This document shows positions 18,800 to 26,726 of a stretch of 64,000 bases of DNA, in pieces. Position 1 is the stretch's first letter. The number at the start of each line of letters is the position of its first letter. Source of the stretch: Paracoccaceae bacterium (lineage in GTDB: Bacteria > Pseudomonadota > Alphaproteobacteria > Rhodobacterales > Rhodobacteraceae); the NCBI GenBank assembly GCA_007692585.1, contig REBU01000078.1, forward strand, positions 33,461 through 97,460, read 5' to 3'. The notes beneath the pieces are model-generated. The model saw nothing but the letters and a program-made list of their open reading frames with translations. It was not told the DNA's origin and did not search any database. Both the position numbers and the translations under genes were made by a program.

Positions 18800-19909
18800 A
18801 TGCGCTACTCATTCGCTCTGGCCTGCGCTATGTTGGCCACACCGCTCGCGGCTCAGGATACGCGGGTGGTAACTGATTTTCAGGTCACGCATTCTCTGGT
18901 CTCCATGGTCATGGGCGATACGGGCACGCTGGATTTGCTGCTCGACCAGGGTGGTGACCCGCATAGCTTCCAGTTGCGCCCCTCGCAAGCCCGCGCCTTG
19001 TCCGAGGCTGACGTGATCTTCTGGGTCGGGGCCGAGCTTGCACCATGGATGGCGCGCGCGTTGGAAGGCACCGAAGCACGCGGCCATTTGGTGACCTTGT
19101 TGCAAGCAGAGGGCGTTACACTTCAAGACTTTGCGCATGGCCATTCGCATGACGACCACGGCCATTCGAACGATGACCATGGCCACTCGCACGATCACGG
19201 CCCTTCCCATGACGACCATGGTCATTCCCACGGTCACGACCACTCGCATGACGACCACGGTCACGCCCACGATCATGACAATTCGCATGACGACCATGGG
19301 CACACCCACGATCGCGAGCACTCGCATGACGATCACGGTGACTCGCACGATCATGGCCAGGCGAATGAAGACCACGGTCACTCGTATGACGGAATCGATC
19401 CGCATGCCTGGTTGAATACCGAAAACGCCAAGGTCTGGCTCAATGTGATCGCTGCGGAACTCGGTGCGCATGACCCGGAGAATGCCGACACGTTCCGCGC
19501 CAACGCCGAGGCTGCGCAGGAACAGATCGCCGCACTTTCTGCGGAGTTGGAAGAAATCCTTGCGCCGGTCGGCGACACGGCGCTGGTCGTCTTTCATGAC
19601 GCCTATGGCTATCTCGCCACGCAATTTGGCCTGAATGTCGCGGGCACCATCGCGCTGGGAGATGCCGCAGCGCCCGGGGCGCAGCGGCTCAGTGAGTTGC
19701 GCGCGCAATTGCACGATAGCGGCGCGGTCTGTATCTTCCCCGAAGTCAATCACTCTGCACGTTTCGTCGATGTGGTGGTCGAAGGCACCGGTGTCCGGAT
19801 CGGGACCGAGCTGGACCCGGCGGGCGTGATGCTTGAGCCAGGGGCGGATCTCTACCCCACGCTCATGCGCAACCTGGCGCAGTCGATTGCCGATTGCGTC
19901 GCAGGCTGA
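18800..19909 (+). CDS. znuA: zinc ABC transporter substrate-binding protein ZnuA with long His-rich insert
   Basis: Periplasmic zinc-binding protein. A signal peptide (residues 1-18, ending PLAAQ) is followed by the N-lobe, a His/Asp-rich loop at about residues 113-194 and the C-lobe. Candidate zinc ligands are the His in GGDPHSF, the His in GIDPHAWLN and the His in PEVNHSARF. The loop, built from repeated HSHDDHGH-like units with about 30 histidines, is much longer than in the better-known ZnuA proteins and raises the length to 369 residues. It is thought to capture or buffer zinc. Gene divergent from zur-znuCB, behind two Zur-type boxes. Confidence 0.95.
   Translation: MRYSFALACAMLATPLAAQDTRVVTDFQVTHSLVSMVMGDTGTLDLLLDQGGDPHSFQLRPSQARALSEADVIFWVGAELAPWMARALEGTEARGHLVTLLQAEGVTLQDFAHGHSHDDHGHSNDDHGHSHDHGPSHDDHGHSHGHDHSHDDHGHAHDHDNSHDDHGHTHDREHSHDDHGDSHDHGQANEDHGHSYDGIDPHAWLNTENAKVWLNVIAAELGAHDPENADTFRANAEAAQEQIAALSAELEEILAPVGDTALVVFHDAYGYLATQFGLNVAGTIALGDAAAPGAQRLSELRAQLHDSGAVCIFPEVNHSARFVDVVVEGTGVRIGTELDPAGVMLEPGADLYPTLMRNLAQSIADCVAG
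19136..19381 (+). repeat. imperfect tandem repeat encoding the His-rich loop of ZnuA
   Basis: About 246 bp of degenerate repeats with recurring CGCATGACGACCACGG-like units of mostly 24-39 bp, in frame throughout. Units encode HSHDDHGH variants. The repeat should expand and contract by slippage without breaking the frame, so loop length may vary among relatives. Confidence 0.85.
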
Positions 19910-19969
19910 GGACTGGACGCGGCGGGCCGCACGGGTTAGGTCTTGGGCAGTGATCAAGAGGCCTGCGCA

Positions 19970-20923
19970 ATGACCGACCTGCCCCCCCTGACCCTCTATC
20001 TGGCTGCGCCGCGTGGCTTTTGTGCGGGTGTCGACCGCGCCATAAAGATCGTCGAGCTGGCGCTCGAAAAATGGGGCGCGCCTGTCTATGTGCGCCACGA
20101 GATCGTGCATAACAAATATGTCGTGGACGGGCTGCGCGCAAAGGGCGCGATATTCGTCGAAGAACTGGAGGATTGCCCGACCGACCGTCCGGTGATCTTC
20201 TCGGCCCATGGCGTGCCGAAATCCGTTCCTGCCGCGGCACAGGCGCGCCAGATGCTTTATGTTGACGCCACCTGCCCGCTGGTCAGCAAGGTCCATATCG
20301 AGGCCGAGCGCCACCATGCAAACGGCTTGCAGATGGTGATGATCGGTCATGCGGGCCACCCCGAGACTGTCGGCACGATGGGCCAATTGCCCGAAGGCGA
20401 AGTGCTGCTGGTCGAAACGGCGCAGGATGTGGCGGGGCTTTCGGTCCGCGATCCCGAAAAGCTCGCCTTCATCACCCAGACCACGCTCTCGGTGGATGAC
20501 ACTGCGGATATTGTGGCCGCGCTGAAGCTGCGCTTTCCAGCGATTGTCGGGCCGCATAAGGAAGACATCTGCTACGCCACGACCAACCGGCAGGAAGCGG
20601 TGAAGGCGATCGCGCCAAAGATTGACGCGCTCCTTGTGATCGGGGCGCCCAATTCGTCGAATTCCTTGCGGCTGGTCGAAGTCGGTCGCTCGCGCGGCTG
20701 CGCTTATGCACAGCTTGTGCAGCGCGCGACCGAAATTGACTGGCGCGCGCTGGAAGGGGTTGGCCGCGTCGGAATCACTGCCGGAGCCTCAGCCCCGGAG
20801 GCGTTGGTCAACGAGGTGGTCGACGCCTTCCGTGCGCGCTTCAGCGTCACAGTGGAGCTGGTCGAGACAGCCCAGGAACGGGTGGAGTTCAAGGTGCCGC
20901 GCGTATTGCGCGAACCTGCGTGA
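19970..20923 (+). CDS. ispH: 4-hydroxy-3-methylbut-2-enyl diphosphate reductase
   Basis: Last enzyme of the non-mevalonate isoprenoid pathway; reduces HMBPP to IPP and DMAPP using a [4Fe-4S] cluster. The three cluster cysteines are visible in [22 protein letters not shown] and [11 protein letters not shown]. The ATG at 19970 gives 317 residues with the normal N-terminus ([20 protein letters not shown]). It is followed by a TGATG overlap with the DUF3429 gene. Depends on Fe-S cluster supply, for instance from the suf operon at 45-52 kb. Confidence 0.97.
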   Translation: MTDLPPLTLYLAAPRGFCAGVDRAIKIVELALEKWGAPVYVRHEIVHNKYVVDGLRAKGAIFVEELEDCPTDRPVIFSAHGVPKSVPAAAQARQMLYVDATCPLVSKVHIEAERHHANGLQMVMIGHAGHPETVGTMGQLPEGEVLLVETAQDVAGLSVRDPEKLAFITQTTLSVDDTADIVAALKLRFPAIVGPHKEDICYATTNRQEAVKAIAPKIDALLVIGAPNSSNSLRLVEVGRSRGCAYAQLVQRATEIDWRALEGVGRVGITAGASAPEALVNEVVDAFRARFSVTVELVETAQERVEFKVPRVLREPA

Positions 20924-21372
20924 TGATCCCACGTTCTGCGCTGGTGCTGGGATTGGCGGGCGTTCTGCCGTTTCTCTGGGGAGTGGGCACCCTGCTTTCT
21001 CCCACACTGCACAGCCTGACACTAAACGTGATCGGCCCCCGCTTCGTTGGCCCCTTCGTGCTGATTTCCTACGGCTCGGTGATCCTCAGCTTCATGTCAG
21101 GTGTTCTCTGGGGTTTCGCGGCGCGGTCCGAAGCAGAACATCGCTGGACCGGCTATGCGCTCTCCACCCTGCCCGCGCTCTGGGTGTTTTTCATGGTCGG
21201 CGGCGGGCCGACGCGCGCCTTGCTGGCGCTGCTGGCGGGGTATCTGGCACTCTTGGCGCTTGACTGGCAGTTCAGCCAATGGGGGCTCACCCCGCGCTGG
21301 TGGATGCGGCTGCGGATGATGCTGACGGCTTGCGTTGCGCTGACTCTGGTCGCGGGGCTGAGCTTGGGCTAA
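20923..21372 (+). CDS. DUF3429 family membrane protein
   Basis: About 149 residues with four or five predicted helices, including GPFVLISYGSVILSFMSGVLWGF, the block that recalls the DUF3429 family. No biochemical role is known to me. ATG 20923 overlaps the ispH stop as TGATG; a GTG at 20920 is an alternative one codon upstream. Likely cotranscribed with ispH. Confidence 0.78.
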   Translation: MIPRSALVLGLAGVLPFLWGVGTLLSPTLHSLTLNVIGPRFVGPFVLISYGSVILSFMSGVLWGFAARSEAEHRWTGYALSTLPALWVFFMVGGGPTRALLALLAGYLALLALDWQFSQWGLTPRWWMRLRMMLTACVALTLVAGLSLG

Positions 21373-21405
21373 AGCGTCTTCATCTGCACCGCCACGGAGC
21401 GCTTC

Positions 21406-22011
21406 ATGCAACTCTTTTCCATGCCTTCATCGGGGAACAGCTACAAGGTGCGGCTGTTACTCGCCCTTCTCGGGCGCACCGTTCCTATAACCGATGTGGA
21501 AGCCAAGACCGACGCGCTCGCGCAGGCCAAGGCAGAGGGGCGGCTGCCATTTGGGAAAGCCCCTGTTCTCATCCTCGACGATGGCACGGCGCTCGCGGAG
21601 TCCAATGCGATTCTTCATCATCTCGGTCAGGGCACTCGTTTCATCCCGGTTGATCCCGTGTCACAAGCGCAGATGCTGAGCTGGATGTTTTGGGAACAAA
21701 ACACCCATGAAGGTGTGATCGCAGTTCGTTCAGCGCTGCTATGCTACCCCCATCGGCGCGCGCAGGCCACGCCAGAGCGCCTCGCCGATCTCTTGGAGGC
21801 GGGAATTGCCATCCTGCAGATCATGGAGACTCATCTGAGCGGGCGTGACTGGTTGGTCGGCACGGCCCCCAGCCTGGCGGATCTGAGTCTCTACGCCTAT
21901 ACCCACAGCGCCGAGACGCGGGGCGGCTTCGATCTGAGCCGTTTCCCTGCCATTTGCGCATGGCTTGCGCGTGTTGAAGAATTGCCAGGTTATGTGGGGC
22001 TCGATGACTGA
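21406..22011 (+). CDS. glutathione S-transferase family protein
   Basis: Cytosolic GST-like protein of 201 residues. An N-terminal thioredoxin-like domain ([18 protein letters not shown]; cis-Pro in [10 protein letters not shown]; glutathione-binding [12 protein letters not shown]) is followed by a helical C-domain from about residue 85 ([19 protein letters not shown]). The active-site Ser near residue 8-9 suits a bacterial beta/theta-like GST. Substrate unknown. Overlaps rnhA by 8 bp. Confidence 0.88.
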   Translation: MQLFSMPSSGNSYKVRLLLALLGRTVPITDVEAKTDALAQAKAEGRLPFGKAPVLILDDGTALAESNAILHHLGQGTRFIPVDPVSQAQMLSWMFWEQNTHEGVIAVRSALLCYPHRRAQATPERLADLLEAGIAILQIMETHLSGRDWLVGTAPSLADLSLYAYTHSAETRGGFDLSRFPAICAWLARVEELPGYVGLDD

Positions 22012-22465
22012 TCTTGTGGCATATACAGACGGCGCCTGCTCCGGCAATCCTGGCCCAGGTGGCTGGGGGGTCTTGATGCGCGCGACGCGCGAAGGCGCGG
22101 TGCTCAAGGAGCGCACGCTTTCGGGCGGCGAAGGAGACACGACAAACAACCGCATGGAGCTGATGGCGGCGATCATGGCACTCGAAACGCTCTCACAGCC
22201 CAGCGAGATCACGATTGTGACCGACAGCGCCTATGTGAAGAACGGCGTGACGAGCTGGATTCACGGATGGAAGCGCAACGGCTGGCGTACCGCGGACAAA
22301 AAGCCGGTCAAGAATGTCGAGCTCTGGCAGCGGCTGGACGCGGCGCAGGCCCGTCACAAGGTGACATGGGAATGGGTCAAGGGGCATGCCGGGCACCCTG
22401 AGAATGAGCGCGCCGATGAGCTTGCCCGCGCAGGCATGGCGCCGTTCAAACAGGCGCGGCCATGA
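22004..22465 (+). CDS. rnhA: ribonuclease HI
   Basis: Type 1 RNase H that degrades RNA in RNA-DNA hybrids. The four acidic residues of the active site appear in [36 protein letters not shown] and [10 protein letters not shown]. The ATG at 22004 lies inside the end of the GST gene. Length 153 residues, normal. Ends in a 4-bp overlap with the TRIC-like gene. Confidence 0.96.
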   Translation: MTDLVAYTDGACSGNPGPGGWGVLMRATREGAVLKERTLSGGEGDTTNNRMELMAAIMALETLSQPSEITIVTDSAYVKNGVTSWIHGWKRNGWRTADKKPVKNVELWQRLDAAQARHKVTWEWVKGHAGHPENERADELARAGMAPFKQARP

Positions 22466-23085
22466 CACTGCTGCAGGGGCTGGACTATGCAGCTGTCTTC
22501 ATCTTCGGGCTGACAGGCGCGCTGGCGGCAAGCCGCGCGCAGCTCGATATCGTGGGATTCATCTTCATTGCCTGCCTGACAGCCGTCGGCGGCGGCACGC
22601 TGCGCGATGTCATCCTGAACCGCGATCAGGTTTTCTGGGTCGCGGATCCGGGCATGATCCTGTCCGCGTTGCTGGCGGCAGTGTTCGTGTTCTTTACAGC
22701 GCATCTGCTGGAATCCCGGCTGCGCGCGCTCGAATGGCTGGACGCGCTGGCGCTCGGCGTCGCTGTGCCTGCAGGCGTTGGCGTGGCGTTGGGAATGGCG
22801 CAGACTTGGCCGATCGTCTTGATCATGGGCGTGGCGACTGGCACGCTGGGGGGGCTGATGCGCGATGTGGTCTGCAACGAAGTTCCACTGGTGCTGAAAA
22901 AGGGCGAGCTTTACGCAACAGCGGCGCTCAGTGGTGCCGTCGCCGCCATGCTGGCGACGCTGGTGACCGAAAGCATCCTGATCGTTCTGCTGATATGCGG
23001 GAGCACGACGTTTTTATTGCGTTCAGGCTCCATGCGCTTTGGCTGGTGCCTGCCCGTCTATAAAAGTCGCCCTCCGCGCGTCTGA
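22462..23085 (+). CDS. TRIC cation channel/UPF0126 family membrane protein
   Basis: 207 residues, about six or seven helices in two homologous halves. Each half carries the family glycine block: [12 protein letters not shown] in the first and [14 protein letters not shown] in the second. Prokaryotic relatives form trimeric cation (or amino-acid) permeation paths; the actual substrate here is unknown. Its start overlaps rnhA by 4 bp, so it ends a GST-rnhA-TRIC run. Converges with the ialB-like gene, 8 bp apart. Confidence 0.85.
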   Translation: MTLLQGLDYAAVFIFGLTGALAASRAQLDIVGFIFIACLTAVGGGTLRDVILNRDQVFWVADPGMILSALLAAVFVFFTAHLLESRLRALEWLDALALGVAVPAGVGVALGMAQTWPIVLIMGVATGTLGGLMRDVVCNEVPLVLKKGELYATAALSGAVAAMLATLVTESILIVLLICGSTTFLLRSGSMRFGWCLPVYKSRPPRV

Positions 23086-23093
23086 GAAAAAGC

Positions 23094-23633
23094 TCAGTTC
23101 GCGCAGCGGCGCGCGGCTTCTTGCGAAGCGGCAGTAAAACCGAAAAGCGAGAAGGTATCGCGCGTATTCGTGCCACGCGCGGAGCGCGCGGTCAGCACAG
23201 CATCGGCCCCAGCACGCATCGCCGCGAAAATGCGTTGATCGTCTTCGGGTGAGCCAGCCCAGGCCCAGTCGCCATCGACAAAGAGCTGGAACTCATTCGT
23301 GCCGATCTGCATGCCCACTGTCGAATCGCCTGCGAAAGGATAGCCGCCGGTGAAGGAAATTTCCGGCGTCGTCCGCCCCGGCCGGTAGGTCGCGAACATC
23401 AGGATGTCACCACGCCGCACCTGCACCGGCTGTCCGCCACGCGTATTCACCGTTTCGCGCGGGGCTGAGACCACCCAGCATTCCTTCGGGCTTTCTTCGA
23501 CAAACACGCTCCAGTCGGTTTCAGCAGCGACGCGGTTGGTTGATTCCTGCGCTGCCGCACCGGATGCCAAGCTCGTTCCGACCAACGCTATGGCAAGCGC
23601 GGCTGTTGCTCCGAATTGACTCAGTGTCGCCAT
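23094..23633 (-). CDS. invasion-associated locus B (IalB)-like secreted protein
   Basis: 179 residues with a signal peptide (about 1-28, ending GAAAQ) and one IalB domain: DWSVFVEESPKECWVVSAP and the matching C-terminal part with ARRCAN. The two conserved Cys could form a disulfide. Named from Bartonella, but the family is common in free-living Rhodobacterales and its role there is unknown. It stands alone, convergent with the TRIC gene. Confidence 0.8.
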   Translation of the reverse strand: MATLSQFGATAALAIALVGTSLASGAAAQESTNRVAAETDWSVFVEESPKECWVVSAPRETVNTRGGQPVQVRRGDILMFATYRPGRTTPEISFTGGYPFAGDSTVGMQIGTNEFQLFVDGDWAWAGSPEDDQRIFAAMRAGADAVLTARSARGTNTRDTFSLFGFTAASQEAARRCAN

Positions 23634-23798
23634 CTGCTGACTGCCTCCAATTGACCTGGTCCGATTTTTACGCCACCTGCATGAATGTCAGATGCCCGAA
23701 CCTTCGGCTGTGTTTTAGCCTCAAGGCCGGGGAAATTCAAAGCCCCCTTGGCAAAAAATCGCGCAGCCGTGAGCGAAGGGTTCGCAGGAGGGATGAAA

Positions 23799-24818
23799 AT
23801 GAGCGAGATCGCGCCGGTCCGACCCGATATCCATGAAGGCGCAGTGCCGATGATCGCCCTGTGGCGCGGGGCATTGTTGGAGAGTTTGCATCACGGTCAT
23901 GCAGTTGTCGCGCGCGACACTGGCGAGATCATCGAGGTCTGGGGCCGGGCCGATGCGCTGATCTATCCCCGCTCCAGCTGCAAGATGCTGCAGGCGCTAC
24001 CACTTCTGGAAAGCGGCGTGGGCAATGACTTGACGTCTGCGCATCTGGCGCTGGCCTGCGCATCGCATCAGGGGGCAGCAATCCACGTCACGAAGGTTGC
24101 GCGCTGGCTGGAAGATTTGGGACTGGCCGAGAGCGATCTGCGCTGCGGCTGTCAGGCCCCGCAAGACATCCCCGAACGCGACCGGCTCATCCGCGAAAGT
24201 GCCGCGCCTTGCCAGTTGCACAATAACTGTTCTGGTAAACATGCCGGGTTTCTGATGCTCAACCAGCATCTGCGTGGTGATGCGGAATATGTCCTGCCAG
24301 AGCATCCTCTGCAGCAGCGGATCCTCACGGTCTTCGAGGAGGTCACGGGGATGACTTCCCCTGGTTACGGGATCGACGGATGCTCTGCCCCCAATTTCGC
24401 GACCGGGCTGGACGGATTTGCGCGTGCGCTTGCGCAATTTGCCGGCGCGCAAGACAGTGGCGGTGCGCGCGCCCGCGCGATGGTGCGCCTGCGCGAGGCC
24501 ATGATGCTCCATCCTGACCTTGTTGCGGGCGAGACCCGCGCCTGCACGGAGTTGATGCGTGCAATGGGCGGCAAGGTCGCGGTCAAGATGGGCGCAGAGG
24601 CTGTTTTTGCCGCCATTCTGCCCGAGCAACGGCTGGGCATCGCGCTGAAAATCGTCGATGGCGGCGTGCGCGCGGCGGATGCTGCGATGACGGCGCTTCT
24701 GATCCGACATGGCGCATTGGACGGCCACAATCCGGTCGTCGCCCGCTATCTCGGGCCGCTGAAGAACTGGCGCGGACTAGAGGTCGGCGAGACCCGCCGC
24801 GCTGAAGGCTTTTGCTGA
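23799..24818 (+). CDS. L-asparaginase II family protein (thermolabile, rhizobial type)
   Basis: Class 3 (rhizobial-type) asparaginase, which hydrolyses asparagine to aspartate and ammonia and is unrelated to the EcAI/EcAII enzymes. Family blocks are YPRSSCKMLQALPLLESG, LHNNCSGKHAGFL (with the conserved Ser/Lys/Cys region) and GYGIDGCSAPNFA. Three cysteine-containing motifs are kept. The start is ATG 23799, since AGGAGG ends at 23792 and would be too close to ATG 23793. The track's extra N-terminus is dropped. Length 339 residues. Confidence 0.88.
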   Translation: MSEIAPVRPDIHEGAVPMIALWRGALLESLHHGHAVVARDTGEIIEVWGRADALIYPRSSCKMLQALPLLESGVGNDLTSAHLALACASHQGAAIHVTKVARWLEDLGLAESDLRCGCQAPQDIPERDRLIRESAAPCQLHNNCSGKHAGFLMLNQHLRGDAEYVLPEHPLQQRILTVFEEVTGMTSPGYGIDGCSAPNFATGLDGFARALAQFAGAQDSGGARARAMVRLREAMMLHPDLVAGETRACTELMRAMGGKVAVKMGAEAVFAAILPEQRLGIALKIVDGGVRAADAAMTALLIRHGALDGHNPVVARYLGPLKNWRGLEVGETRRAEGFC

Positions 24819-24920
24819 GAGCATCCTTATCACGCAATTTTTGCTGCAATGCAGCGCCAGACCTTCCTATCACGTCGCGGCTCGTGTAAGCGAAGGCCAC
24901 TTATTATAGAGGGGAAAGCG

Positions 24921-25247
24921 ATGTTCAAATTTCTGTTCGGTGACAAGACGACACCCGCTCAGGTCAAGAAAGAAACCCAGCGCGAGATTGTCCTGCGCGC
25001 GCAAAAAGAGCTGAATGCCGTGCTCTCGACGCTCTCACCCAAGGCGCGTATCACGATTTACCCCGAAGAAGGCACGCTGACGATCGAATTGCCCGAGCAG
25101 ATGCCCGATGAAGCCAAGGCCCTGCCCGCGCCACCCCCTACCCCTGCCCCCACAGCTGCACAAAAACCCGCCGAGCCTGCAAAAGACGCGAAACCCGCCG
25201 ATGCCCCTGCCCCGGCAGATACGGCAAGCACCCCGCGTCAGCCTTGA
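24921..25247 (+). CDS. hypothetical protein with Pro/Ala-rich tail
   Basis: 108 residues. The first 65 are compact and charged (MFKFLFGDKTTPAQVKKETQ; a helix then an ITIYPEEGTLTIELPEQ beta hairpin) and the rest is a Pro/Ala/Lys-rich tail likely to be unstructured. AGAGGGG precedes the ATG by about 8 nt. I do not recognise the family. It stands between asparaginase and metY with no overlap. Codon use resembles the neighbours, so it is probably a real gene. Confidence 0.65.
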   Translation: MFKFLFGDKTTPAQVKKETQREIVLRAQKELNAVLSTLSPKARITIYPEEGTLTIELPEQMPDEAKALPAPPPTPAPTAAQKPAEPAKDAKPADAPAPADTASTPRQP

Positions 25248-25330
25248 GACGGGCGCACGACAAGGCAGGTCTTGCCCTGATAGGCGTGCTCGTCTAGCGT
25301 CTGCGCAAATTGTCGCAGCGGAGGACGACC

Positions 25331-26617
25331 ATGACGGACAGACAGCCCGGTTTTGACACCTTGCAGATACACGCCGGTGCGCGCCCCGACCCAGCGACGG
25401 GCGCGCGGCAAGTCCCGATCTATCAGTCCACGGCTTTCGTGTTTCGCGATGCCGATCACGCCGCTGCGCTCTTCAATCTGCAAGAGGTCGGCTATATCTA
25501 TTCGCGCCTGACCAACCCAACGGTCGCAGCCTTGCAGGAACGCATGGCCACACTGGAAGGCGGCGCAGGGGCGGTGTGTTGCTCATCGGGCCATGCGGCA
25601 CAGATCATGGCGCTCTTTCCCTTGATGGCGCCGGGACTGAATATCGTGGCCTCCAGCAGGCTTTATGGCGGAACAGTCACGCAATTCAGCCAGACCATCC
25701 GGCGCTTCGGCTGGTCCGCCACGTTTGTCGACTTCGATGATCTGGCCGCGGTCGAGGCCGCCATTGACGACAACACCCGCGCGGTATTTTGCGAATCCAT
25801 CGCCAATCCCGGCGGCTATATCACGGATCTCGACGCGATTGCTGCCATCGCAGATCGCGCGGGCGTGCCGTTGATCGTCGACAACACGACCGCCACCCCG
25901 TATCTGTGCCGCCCCATCGAACATGGTGCGACGCTGGTCGTCCATTCCTTGACGAAATACCTGACCGGCAATGGCACGGTCACGGGTGGCGCGATCATCG
26001 ATTCGGGCAAATTCAACTGGTCGAATGGGAAATTCCCAGCGATGTCGGAGCCCGAACCCGCCTATCACGGCTTGAAATTCCACGAAACTTTCGGCCCGCT
26101 CGCCTTCACCTTCAACTCGATCGCCATTGGATTGCGGGATCTGGGCATGACGCTGAACCCGCAAGCGGCACATTACACGCTGATGGGGATCGAAACCCTG
26201 TCGCTGCGGATGGAAAAGCACTGCGCCAATGCGATCAAGGTCGCTCAGTGGCTGGAGCAGGATCCGCGCGTGGCCTATGTCACCTATGCCGGGCTCCCGT
26301 CTTCGCCTTACTACGGTCGCATGGCATCGATCTGCCCCAAAGGCGCGTCGTCACTGTTCACATTCGCGCTCAAGGGCGGCTATGAATCCTGTGTGCGCCT
26401 GATCGATTCGGTCAATCTTTTCAGCCATGTGGCAAATCTTGGTGATACCCGATCTCTGATCATCCATTCGGCGTCGACCACGCATCGGCAGCTCAGCGAA
26501 AGCCAGCAAATCGCGGCAGGTGCCGGGCCGGATGTGGTACGTCTGTCGATCGGGCTGGAGGATGCGGACGACCTGATCGCCGATCTTGATCAGGCCATGG
26601 CCAAGGCAGCGGGCTGA
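25331..26617 (+). CDS. metY: O-acetylhomoserine aminocarboxypropyltransferase (sulfhydrylase)
   Basis: PLP-dependent enzyme of the Cys/Met metabolism family that makes homocysteine (or methionine) from O-acetylhomoserine and sulfide. The N-terminus FDTLQIHAGARPDPATGAR and YSRLTNPTVAALQERMATLEGG are family hallmarks; the PLP lysine is in HSLTKYLTGNGT. ATG 25331 gives 428 residues, normal for MetY. It could also act on O-succinylhomoserine; the sequence alone does not settle that. Confidence 0.92.
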   Translation: MTDRQPGFDTLQIHAGARPDPATGARQVPIYQSTAFVFRDADHAAALFNLQEVGYIYSRLTNPTVAALQERMATLEGGAGAVCCSSGHAAQIMALFPLMAPGLNIVASSRLYGGTVTQFSQTIRRFGWSATFVDFDDLAAVEAAIDDNTRAVFCESIANPGGYITDLDAIAAIADRAGVPLIVDNTTATPYLCRPIEHGATLVVHSLTKYLTGNGTVTGGAIIDSGKFNWSNGKFPAMSEPEPAYHGLKFHETFGPLAFTFNSIAIGLRDLGMTLNPQAAHYTLMGIETLSLRMEKHCANAIKVAQWLEQDPRVAYVTYAGLPSSPYYGRMASICPKGASSLFTFALKGGYESCVRLIDSVNLFSHVANLGDTRSLIIHSASTTHRQLSESQQIAAGAGPDVVRLSIGLEDADDLIADLDQAMAKAAG

Positions 26618-26726
26618 GCGGTGCACAGCCTTTGTGGCGCAACGATGGGCGAATTTTCGCCCTGTTTTCCGTTGCTGCGGGAATTGTGACTCCCGATATG
26701 CAGACCTCTTGTGCTAAAGGCACGGT

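Noticed and set aside
19136-19381. CRISPR-like repetitive region
   Set aside because: Repeats are in frame, vary in sequence and have no unique spacers; they encode the ZnuA His-rich loop.
18809-20557. 582-residue minus-strand ORF across znuA and ispH
   Set aside because: It is antisense to two clear genes and its M/V/R-rich middle is just the complement of the His-rich repeat.
23685-23798. N-terminal extension of the asparaginase
   Set aside because: AGGAGG at 23787-23792 places the start at 23799; the extension has no family match.
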